Assembly: GCA_026545765.1 (NCBI GenBank)
Contig: CM048842.1
Location: forward strand, 21,850,667-21,914,666
From: Plantago major
Lineage: Eukaryota > Streptophyta > Magnoliopsida > Lamiales > Plantaginaceae
Direction: 5' to 3'
Length of the DNA stretch: 64,000 bases
The notes under the pieces are model-generated. The model was not told the DNA's origin. It searched no databases and saw nothing but the letters and a program-made list of their open reading frames with translations. Below, one piece after another: positions 1-10,200 of the stretch. Numbering within the stretch: the stretch's first letter is position 1; each line of letters begins with the position of its first letter. Made by a program: the position numbers and the translations under genes.

Positions 1-431
1 GAGTACAGGAAGTACTTGGCTATGAAAGTCGGGGAATAACTCAGGGGGAACACTTGGTTGGGAACCTAGTGTATTTAGAAATCAAGAAAAGATATCTGTA
101 AGGTTACCTCATTTATCTTAGTAGATTCTAGGTCTGAGAAAGACCGAAGTGGATTAGTTGAAGGATTACGCCACCTTGAGATACCACTATAAAAAGACTT
201 GTGTTATTTACTCTCTGCAGCTTATTACTTATTTTACTTATATTGCAAAGTACTTACACTTATCTTGCTGAACATGTGCACTTATCCTAGAAAAGTCTTC
301 CGCTCTCTGAAATTAAGTATCATATATCTTCACAGATATCTGAGAAACTGTGCTTATCGACAAAAGTTTTAAAAGACTATTCACCCCCCCCCCCCCCCTC
401 GTCTTTTACTTTTCCGTTATCTGGACCAACA
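1..431 (+). repeat. 5' LTR of E1, partial
   Basis: These 431 bases align with 14230-14665 of the 3' LTR with few differences. The LTR ends in ..GGACCAACA at 431 and is followed at once by the PBS. A long C run (about 383-400) lies near the end, as in the other LTRs of this family. The window opens inside the third unit of the LTR minisatellite. Confidence 0.93.
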
Positions 432-433
432 AG

Positions 434-445
434 TGGTATCAGAGC
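434..445 (+). other. Primer binding site of E1 (initiator-Met tRNA)
   Basis: TGGTATCAGAGC, two bases after the LTR end, is complementary to the 3' end of plant initiator-Met tRNA and is the standard copia primer site. The same sequence occurs in reverse in E2 (35655-35666) and E3 (61311-61322). The stretch 446-549 is an untranslated leader with no further feature seen. Confidence 0.93.
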
Positions 446-549
446 AGGAGGTTCCCAAGCCTTCTGCACTGAACCTAGATCCTAGATAAGTGCCCACTAA
501 CTACTTTTCACCTACACTTGATTCGTTTGTTTAGTGTGTTTGCTGCAGG

Positions 550-3058
550 ATGTCTTTAAGTGACGCCCCAATTCTCAACCCAGAGAATCATGAGAAATGG
601 AAGAACAACATGATGCTCCACCTAGAAGCCATTAGTGATGAAATGATCAAAGTAATAACGAATGGCCCAATAGTCATTCAACAACTCAAGCAAGTCATAG
701 AGGTTTCTAATGGTAGAGACAGAGAACAAAGTGATGGGTCTTCATAGACAGATGCGTCAACCAGCGGGAGACCTGCCAGTCTAGTCATTTACGAACCAAA
801 GCCCAGAGAACTCTGGACATCGGAAGATGCCAAAAGAAATAGTTTGGATGGACAGGCTCGTAATATCATCATACGTTCTACTCCAGAGCACATACAGTGT
901 AAACTGTGGGGTGCAAAAACGGCGAAAGTGGCTTGGCAACTGATTGAAGAAATCTGTGCTGGCACTGAAAAAACAAAGGAAAATAAGTTCGATGTTTTGA
1001 AGCTAAAATTCCAAAACTTTAAACAAGGTCCCTCAGAGACTCTTGAAGAGGTTTACAACACTTATGAGTGACATGGCTGCACTTTGTGAAAGTAATAGAT
1101 ATACCTAGTCAGAAAAGATTAAAACCATTGTGAGAAGTCTTAATCATAACTGGGAACACACAAAGTTTTTCTACTTTAACCAAGGAATGCCAGATATCAC
1201 TCCTGTGGAACTTTTCTCTCACCTTGCCACTGTTGACTATGAGACAACTCAAAGAGAACAAACAACTGAGAAGTTGCAGAGTGCTGCTCTAGTTGCTCAA
1301 GGAACTTCTGAAAAGAAGAAAGGCAAGGATATGACAGAGGATGCTCTTGTTGTAAATCAAATGGGAAAATATGTCAATCAAGAAATTGAGAAAAGAAAAG
1401 CCAAAGAGAAGCTGAAAAAGCATCTAGGCTCAAACTATCACCAGTACAAAAATATGCAAAGCTCGCTGAACAAGCCAGCTCAAAAAGCATCAAGTACTGA
1501 GGAAGCAGAAATTGGAAATGATATCTGTTTCTATTGTCAGAAACCTGGTCATTTCAAGAAGGATTGTCCTGCCTTCAACAAACTTAAGACAGGTGACAAG
1601 AAAGATAGAAGAATCTTTAAAAGAAGTCAAAGAGCTATGCTCACTGAAGAAAGGAAAAAGATTCAACTTCAACTGGATGCTCTAGATATTGAGTCTGATT
1701 CTGAGGATGAGGATTCAGATGATTCCACACTGCCTTCCCCAGAAATATACGATGTTTCTCATGAAGTAATTGACTATGGTCAAAAGAAGAAAGAAGTGTG
1801 TGGAATGGATGAAGAAATCTTCCCAGATATCTCCAATATTGAACCTTGTCTAATGGCTGATGAGGTAACACGTACTTCATGTTATACTTATGAAAGTGAT
1901 GAAGAAGGAATCAAAGAACTGGAAAATCTCAGAAAAGAAATTGATCTTTACAAAAGAGAATTTCTAATGTTCCGAGCTAGAGCCGAAAAATTCGAAGAAG
2001 AAAAGAATTCTCTTGCAAAGGAAAATTTTCAATTAATTAAGATATCTGAGAAAAAGGATGCTGAAAATGCATTTCTCAAGGCTCAGATATCTGAGACCGA
2101 AAAGTCACATAAAGAAGCAATGGCTAATCTTCAAAAGAAATATGAAGGTCTTCTTTCTGAGAATAAGGAACTCAAAAAGAAAGAACTATATTTTCAATCT
2201 TATGCCAAAGCTAGTGACATTCTTACTGAAGTACAATCTTATTTAAGAGATCCTTCAGAAAAGAGAGGACTTGGGCTGGACACACACACAAATAGTTCCA
2301 CCACTCTGAATAAGAGGAATAAAGGACTAACATTCGTCAGTGCTCAGCAAGGTGATTCCCAAACAATCTACAGCATCGGTCAGAAAGCTAAGATTGCTGA
2401 CAAAGGAAAGGCAGTTGCGACCAAGCCTTTGTGGGAAAAACATGTCCAAAAGAAAACTATGGGAAATGTCTCTGAAAAGAAACATAACACTGAGAAGTGC
2501 AATTACCCACAGTGCTATGTCTCTCAAAAAGGAAAAATTGCAGGAGCTGGCAAATTTTCTTATGTCACCTTTTCTGGAAAGAAAATTGATCATCCAAAGA
2601 CTAGCAAAACTGCTGAAGCGAGATCTCAGACAGCATCAGGTGCTCGGAATGGTATTGGCTATAAAGCCATCGGGAAACAACTTGCTCATGAATACAAACA
2701 AGAGCAAGAACGATGGTTAAAGGCTAGAATTGCTCACATCAATTATCAGAAGTGGAAGATAAATCAAGCCACTGAAAATCTGAATGCCAGGGCTAGAAGA
2801 AATCTGACTAGGAAAGCTAAGTTTGCTGGAAAGCAGACTCAAAAATCTGACAGCTATCTGAAAGCACCAAATGGAGCACCTAGGAACACACCAAGGAAGA
2901 AAATAGTTTTTAACAACAATGATACCAATCATTTAACTAAGATTCCTCCTTATGTTCCTGTTAGACAAAAGAATGTTCCTAAGAAATTCATTCAAAAATG
3001 GATTCCTACTGGAAGATTCTTTAGTCCAGATGGTTCCATTGTTGGTATGAGAACCTAA
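550..3058 (+). pseudogene. gag: gag of E1, degraded
   Basis: Gag forms the virus-like particle and packages element RNA. The start at 550 (MSLSDAP..) is shared with E3. The copia gag core (EKWKNNMMLHLE, ELWTSEDAKR, then LNHNWEHTKFFYF) is followed by a zinc knuckle C-x2-C-x4-H-x4-C (CFYCQKPGHFKKDC, about 1525-1566). A long Lys/Glu-rich coiled-coil tail follows. Gag is long for copia, about 830 codons. Breaks: TAG at 745-747; an 11-nt deletion near 1047 relative to E3, which shifts the frame; TAG at about 1107. The stretch from 1130 to the terminal TAA at 3056-3058 is one open frame of 642 codons. E1 is the only copy here that keeps all four zinc-knuckle ligands. Confidence 0.9.
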
Positions 3059-3082
3059 TCTCTTGTTTCCTGTTTTGTGCAG

Positions 3083-6000
3083 AACACTCTAAAGACTAAC
3101 TCAAAGTGGCATTTTGATAGTGGATGTGGGAAGCACATGACAGGAGACAAAGCAAATCTGATTAACTACAAAAAGTGCAATGATGGACCAATTATCGTGG
3201 TTTTTGGAGGAGATGAAAATCCAACCATAGGTTTTGGCAATTTGAAATTCGGAGCCCTCACAATCTCTGAAGTACTTCATGTAAAGGGATTGAAATATAA
3301 TCTCCTAAGCATGAGTCAACTAGTAGACAAAGGGTACTCACAAGATCAAGTCAAAACTATGTAAAGTGATTGACAATGAGTCAAAGCGCATACCTTGGTT
3401 GCAAGGCGTAAAGGAAATCTTTATGTTGCTGATTGGGCATCCGCTACAACCGAAGAATGTCACATGGTGAGTCAATCTGGCCACACTGAAGAAATTGGCT
3501 ATGGCATAAAAGAATGAGTCACTTGAATATCAAAACTCTGAATAAGCTAGCCAAGAAAGAGTTGGTGGTTGGTTTACCCAAAATGGCATATAGAAAAGAA
3601 GGTGTATGCTCAGCTTGCCAAATGGAAAAACAATCCAAAACATCTTTCAAGTCTAAGACTAGACATTCCAGTGAAAGGCCACTGCAATTGTTACATATGG
3701 ATTTGTTTGAATCCTCAGTAACTAGTTATGCAGGAAAGAAGTATGGTCTGGTTGTTGTTGATGATTACTCAAGATTCACTTGGGTTGTCTTTCTCAAACA
3801 CAAATATGATGCAAGGGTTGAGATACCTAACTTGCTGAATAAGCTCGAAGTCATGAAAAATGACAAGGTATCAGAATCGTAATGCACCATGGTACTGAAT
3901 TTGTGAACCAGTACATCAAAGAGTTTTGTACCTGCAAAGGTATACAACATCAACTATCTTCTGTAAGGACACCACAAGAAAGAATAGGACCCTAAAAGAA
4001 GCAGCAAGAACAATGCTTGCTGACACTGAAATAAGTGAAATCTATTGGGTTGAAGCTGTAAACACAGCATGCTACACTCAAAATAGATGTTTGATTAACA
4101 AACACCATGATAAAACTCCATACGAGCTTTTCATTGGTAGACCACCTAGTATCAAACATCTAAGGGTGTTTGGTTGCAGATATTTTGTTCTTAACAATGG
4201 AAAAGAATACTTGAGAACATTTCAACCAAAGGCAGATGAAGGAGTATTTCTTGGTTATTCTCTGAATAGCAAAGCCTACAGAATCTACAACAAAAGAACA
4301 CAAAAGATCGAAGAATCTATTCATGTAGTATTCTATGAAGGAAACAAGAAAGTACTCTTGAATGATGATCTCTCAGATAGGTTCAAAGAACTAATGATTA
4401 AAGATTCTGAAAAAGGATCCTCAGAAGGAAACAATTCTATCATTCAAATAGAGGATGAGTCTGACAATGAAAAGCAACCTATGCTTAGTAACAACCAGAT
4501 GACTCTAAGACATGATGAAGAATTTCCTGTGCGAATTCCAGAAATGGAACAGGTTACTGAAAACCTTCGTCATGAAGAGGTATCTGAAAGAGAGTTTGCT
4601 GAAATGCAAGTTTCAGATATCTCTAACACTGAAAGAGTGTCAGATATCCATGGCATTTCCCATATGTCAGATATCTCAGATACTGCACAAGTATCTCATC
4701 AAGATCATATTGATTCACATTCAAATCAAAATGATATTGATCCTACTAGTTCAAAACCCATTATGAAATGGATAAGAAATCATCTCAAGAAGGATGTGAT
4801 TGGTCCCATAGACCAAGGAGTTAGAACTAGAAGAGCAATCGCTGAAAATGCAAGTTGTCTCTATGGATGTTTCATCTCAAAAATTGAACCAAAGACAATA
4901 GAAGAAGCATTAAAGGATCAAGATTGGATCTCTGCGATGCAAGAAGAGTTGGATCAATTTGAGAGAAACAATGTCTGGAAACTGGTTCCATTTGCTGACG
5001 GAATATTTGTAATCGGAACCAAGTGGGTTTTCAGAAACAAAATGAATGAGTTTGGTGAAATAACCAGAAACAAAGCTAGGTTGGTTGCCAAGGGATTCAC
5101 CCAGACTGAAGGACTAGATTTTGATGAATCTTATGCACCAGTTGCAAGATTGGATGCAATAAGACTCTTTCTAGCCTTTCCAGCTCATAATGACTTTACA
5201 GTTTATCAGATGGATGTCAAGAGTGCATTTCTAAATGGTGAACTGGCTGAGGAAGTCTATGTTGAGCAACCAACAGGTTTTGAAGTTCCCTCAGAAAGTA
5301 GGATGGTCTATAAGCTTCAGAAAGCTCTGTATGGGCAGAAACAAGCTCCAAGAGCATGATATGATACATTGGCCAGATACCTACTAGAAAGTGGTTTCAA
5401 GAAGGAGATGTTGATAAAAACACTCTTCACATTGAACCATGATGGCTAACTACTTTTAGTTCAAGTATATGTTGATGACATTATATTTGGATCTAAAGAC
5501 AAGCAACTTTGTGAAGACTTTGCTGAACTCATGAGATGTAAATTTGAGATGAGCATGATGGGAGAATTGAATTACTTCCTAGGGCTGGAAGTCAAGCAAC
5601 TCAATGATGGAATATTCATTAGTCAAACAAAGTATGGAAAGGATATGCTCAATAAGTTCAATCTAAAGCCTTCTGAAAAGAATGCTAAGATACCAATGAG
5701 CATTGGAACCAAAATGACCTATACTGAATCTGACAAAAGTGTTGAAGAACACAAGTATAGGAAATTGATTGGGTCTCTACTATACCTCACTGCAAGTAGA
5801 CCTAATATCTAATATGCAGTTGGAGTGTGTGCTAGATTTCAGACAAATCCAATGCAGTCACACTACAACATTGCTATGAAGATATTAAGGTATGTAAAAG
5901 GTACTGTAGAAGTTGGATTGTGGTATCCAAAAGATAGTGGATTGAGTTTGGTTGGCTATTCAGATGCCGACTATGCTGGATCATAGCTTGATAGAAAAAG

Positions 6001-6421
6001 CACCTCAGGAACTTGTCAATTTCTTGGTGCTAGATTAATATCATGGTTCAACAAGAAACAAAATTCAATTGCCACATCTACCACAGAAGCTGAATATATT
6101 GCTGCTGGATGTTGTGCTTCACATATATTGTGGATACAACAACAACTCAGAGACTATGGACTCAATGAAGAAAAATCTCCCATTTTCTGTGACAACACAA
6201 GTGCTATTGCCATAACTCAGAATCCTAAGTTTCATGCAACAACAAAGCAAATTGATGTTAGACACCACTTCATCAGAGACCATGTTGAAAAAGGCAATAT
6301 AGAGATACTCAAGATTGGCACTGAAGACCAACTTGCAGATTTCTTCACTAAGCCACTACAAGAAAGTAGATTCTTAGCCTTAAGACACAGTCTTGGACTA
6401 ATGGAGCTACCAAAGAACTGA
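3083..6421 (+). pseudogene. pol: pol of E1: protease, integrase, reverse transcriptase, RNase H (degraded)
   Basis: The domain order is copia. Aspartic protease: DSGCGKHMTG near 3116. GAG-pre-integrase: WHKRMSHLN near 3500. Integrase core: HMDLF near 3694, DDYSRFTW near 3763, [10 protein letters not shown] near 3891. Reverse transcriptase: [10 protein letters not shown] near 5076, YVDDIIFGS near 5468. RNase H: DADYAGS near 5963, EYIAA near 6088, DNTSAIAI near 6190. The last motif before the stop is ELPKN at 6421. Damage: frame lost at 3364; a small deletion near 3970 removes the segment with the third catalytic acidic residue of integrase; TGA in place of Trp at 5357-5359; TAA at 5447-5449 and 5810-5812; TAG at 5984-5986. 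I begin the feature after a splice-acceptor-like CAG, because no conserved Met opens pol. Confidence 0.93.
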
Positions 6422-6620
6422 AAAAGTTCAGAGAAGAGATATCTGAAGAAGATATCAAAGAAGAGAGAAAAGGTATCTGGAACGGGTATCCAGAGAAGAG
6501 GAATCTGGAACGGGTATCCAGAAACTAAAGGCTAAAGGGTAAAATGGCTATTCAAAGATTTCTGAGACGGGTACTCAGATATCTGGATCACTCAGTGAGG
6601 GGGAACACAAAAGAGAATAG
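6422..6620 (+). other. Hairpin-rich spacer after pol (E1)
   Basis: The spacer holds several short inverted repeats built from the same words: CTGGAACGGGTATCCAG twice (about 6477-6522), GAGACGGGTACTC (about 6561-6573), and AGATATCTGA-type palindromes. It ends with a purine-rich GTGAGGGGGAAC (about 6595-6606) that resembles a second polypurine tract. E2 has three comparable hairpins at 29520-29640 (- strand). The function is unknown. RNA structure, RNA packaging or insulation of the downstream promoter are guesses. Confidence 0.6.
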
Positions 6621-7009
6621 TACAACTGTCTGCAGTCAACTACTCTCTTGAAATTTGTATTATTTCTATCTTTGTGTAAAACTTGGACAAATACCAAGTG
6701 TGAGATAAATTCAGATGCAAACAGTGTTCTTGGTCATACAGAAACGTGATTCAGAAAGCTAATAGCCAAAATTCATTAAATGGGCACAATTACATTTGTT
6801 GATTGTGATCATTGCTGAAGAAGCAATGGTGACCCTTGATGAATTGAGCGATTGATCTTTACGGCAGAGATTAACTCTCAGTAAATAGTGGACTATTAAA
6901 ATTCCGACAAGGCCCACTATGCATTTAATCCCGAACAAGCTTTTACGCACGCCTGCCTGCAATTCACAGATTCTTACACACAAAATTAATTTGTATGTAT
7001 ATGTCTGTG

Positions 7010-7204
7010 GAGGTTACATTGCTATATATATGGGATTTTGGCAAAAGAAATTACTTTCGCCTAATCCAACATACAAACTTGCACAAGAATAGCAAAAACT
7101 CTTCTTCAACCTCTGCAAATCTCTGTTAGAATTTCTGCAAAGAATTACTAATCTCTCACCCAAATCTCTTTCTCATTTTTCAAAAAACTTCACTATTTAA
7201 AGAG
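7010..7204 (+). promoter_or_regulatory. Putative internal promoter and 5' UTR of the accessory gene (E1)
   Basis: CTATATATATGGGATTTTGG (7022-7041) lies about 175 bases before the accessory ATG at 7205. The same TATA block with the same GGATTTTGGCAAAAG flank precedes the accessory ATG in E2 (about 28936-28960) and E3 (about 54586-54606). An upstream GCCCACTA-GCATTTAAT block (about 6911) is also shared. Conservation of a TATA box, its spacing and its flanks between diverged copies in non-coding sequence is the argument. Transcription start is not shown by sequence alone. Confidence 0.55.
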
Positions 7205-10200
7205 ATGGCTCCCAAACGTGCTTCTTCTCAGAAATCCTAAGCTACTACTGGTACTGCTGAAAAGCAAGCACCAGTGCTAGTTATAACAAACAATCGGTTG
7301 ATCGGAGAATTCGACCCTGATCATTGGACTTCAAATCACAGGATGATTTGGGGTGGTGCCATGATTGAGGAATACCTGGTAGCTGTAATAGAAAACCAGA
7401 CTGACAGGAAGTTGGTACTTGATATGCTTGAAAAGGCAAAAATCAAGGGCTTTCTATATGCTCTTCCCAGTGGAGTTTCTTCACTGGATGTTCTGGAGTT
7501 TTACAACAACTCCACAATTATTTCCAAGATCTCAGAAGGCACTGAGATAGTGTCTATCAAGACCAAAGTCCAAGGACAAGAAATCCTGTTGGACGAAACA
7601 AACGTGAGCTGTTTGAACTTCAAAATCTTGGAAAGGATTTTGAAATTGACACCAAGGATGAAGATCTCCTTGAAGGTGTGAAGCAACTATACAGTAATGT
7701 GTGTGATCTTGACAAACCAGACACACCCATCGCTTTAAGCTTGCTGACATAAGGACCAGACATCTTTTGGTCCACTGGGATGTGTTGGCCTGTATCCTTC
7801 ACAGAGGATTCGATGGTCTACAAGGAGGTGTTGACCAAATAATCCAAGAACGCTGGATGATGTTGTTCTTGTTGAGTCAACAAGACAAAAGGCTGAAAAA
7901 CCCTTTTAATTGGGGAAAGTACGCCTTCATGAAATTTGTAAAGAAGATACAAGGCTTTGAGCCTAAAATCGTTAAGGGCCTTGCTGAGCCAAAAGCCACA
8001 GTAAGTTGTGGACTGAAAATATGCTACTTACTGGAATGTCTTGGCATTGAGCTCAGAGAGACGGTAGATATTGCCAACAGTAACCTACTCTACAAATATG
8101 AGTATACAAACATGATGAAAAAGGTTACTGGATCTCAGAAAGGTTCCAAGAAGCGAAAGACTGAAGAGGTATCTGAGGGAAAATTTGCGACCAAGAAGCC
8201 CAGAACTTCACGGAAGAAGGCTGCTGGCAAATCAGAAGGCACACCCATTAAGGTTGTCGATTCCCAGATACCTGACGTCGCTGCAGATGAACTCATCAAT
8301 AAAGATGAACTCATCAATGCTGCAAAAGAGGCATCGGCTACTGATCAAGTAGATTCAGCAAGAGAAAGTGCTTTCAGAAATGTCAAGACTATTGCCGAAA
8401 GCCTTGCTGATGAACTCATAAATGCTGAAAAACTTCAAACTCTTTCTGCAGAATCAGCAGGGATTGTTGATAACTCTGTTCCAGATTTCGATGACGAATC
8501 GGACGAGGAGAAGATCCCAGACCCCAAGGTTACTGAAAAAGTAACCAAGGCAAAGGGAAGAACAAAAGGTCCAAGGTTGCTGAGAAAGCAACCAGCTCAA
8601 AGGTTGCTGAGCAAGCACCTATAGCAAAGGTTGTTGGTGCCAACACACCATCAGGGAAAGTCACGTATAAACAACTTCAAGAAGCCCTGATGAGTGGTGA
8701 CCTAGTGTTGGTAGACGCTGATGTCAACACCACACTTAAAAATCTAGAAGAGCTCTCCACTGCTCAAACTTTTGCTTCCAGACAACCACAACCACCACAA
8801 CCACAACAGCCACAAGTGGTTGATGAAATGGTAAATGAACTCCATTTCGACATATCAGCTATGCAACATGCTGAAGAAAATCCTGCAAACGAGTAGGTTC
8901 CCCAACTCCTAGAGAGGGATCAAACTGAGACACCTGCTCAGAATGATCAAACAAGGGAGGCAACTGAGTCAGTCACTCAGGAAAGGTCTGAAGTACCAGA
9001 AACTTCAAACAAAGAAGCCATAATGGAACAGCAAGACCAAAGCATAGAAGGGTCACAAGTTCCAGAGACCAATCAGCCTGACAATGCTCAGGTAGCTGAA
9101 TGGTTTAACTCTCTATTTGTGAAATTTTATGTCAATCTTGTTACTTATAAAAATTTCTTTGTTACAAGCTGAATTAGAAACAAAAGAACAAGAGGAATCT
9201 GAAAAGCTTGCCTCAGAGACTGAGAAGGAGGCTACTACCTCACCTCTTAAGGAATCTGAGCCAGTGCTACAGGTGATAGAGAATTCCCTAAGACATTACT
9301 TTGTAGATATTTGTTAATTCACTTAACTAATCAAGTGGATGTTTCTAATAGGCTCCAACTGAGAAGGAAAATGATAAGGCTGAGAAGCCTAACTCATCAG
9401 AGAATCAACCAGAGACTCACAAAGTCTCTGAGGAACAAGTATCTGAGCCTTCTATTGAGAAGGTTCAAAAAGAAGTAGAAGTTGCTGGGGAATTGCCCGC
9501 TCAATCCCCACAACAAATGGAAATTGATGACGCATCAAAGCCTTCATCATAAGAAAAATTTTCAGAGACTGCACAAGTCTCTGAGCAACAAGTATCTGAG
9601 CCTCCAATAGTGGAGGTAATTTACCTCTCAGATATCTGATTTTGTAAATAGAATTTTTCTTGATAAAATTTCCTAAGTGTTATGATTCACAGGTTCAAAA
9701 AGAAAGAGAGAATGTTGAGGATCAGACTTCCAAATCTCCTCCTCACACCAAGATATCTGAGGCACCTGGAACCTCAGTAGTCCAACCTTCTGAGCCTGTT
9801 GCTGTTGCACAGGTAACACAGATACTTGACTACTCTAAAACTCAGATATCTACACAAGTTTTGAAAAAATTCAAAACTCTCTCTTTCAGGCTCAAAGTAG
9901 TGCCAAGAAGGAGTCAAATGATGACTATGAAAACCTTCTTCCCTTCTTCAAGACTCATACCTTGCCAAAGCATATTCAATGCTTCAAGAAATGGCAAAGG
10001 TTAAGGTGCTCTGATCTCTCTGAAATACTGAGAATCACAGATCAACCAACAAGACGAGCATGAGCTCTTGATCTGGAAAACTATATCCACGCAATGTTCC
10101 CTACTGAACAATATCAAGTTGCGACCTTAATGCATAAGGATTTTTCCACGGAAGTGGCACACAAATTGGTGCAAGCCTTCAAACAGGCAGATGGTCAGAC

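Noticed and set aside
434-445. tRNA gene at the TGGTATCAGAGC site
   Set aside because: Only the 12-base primer complement is present, with no cloverleaf around it.
6422-7204. Readthrough from pol into the accessory gene
   Set aside because: About 780 bp with several stops in all frames separates them, and a TATA block precedes the accessory start.
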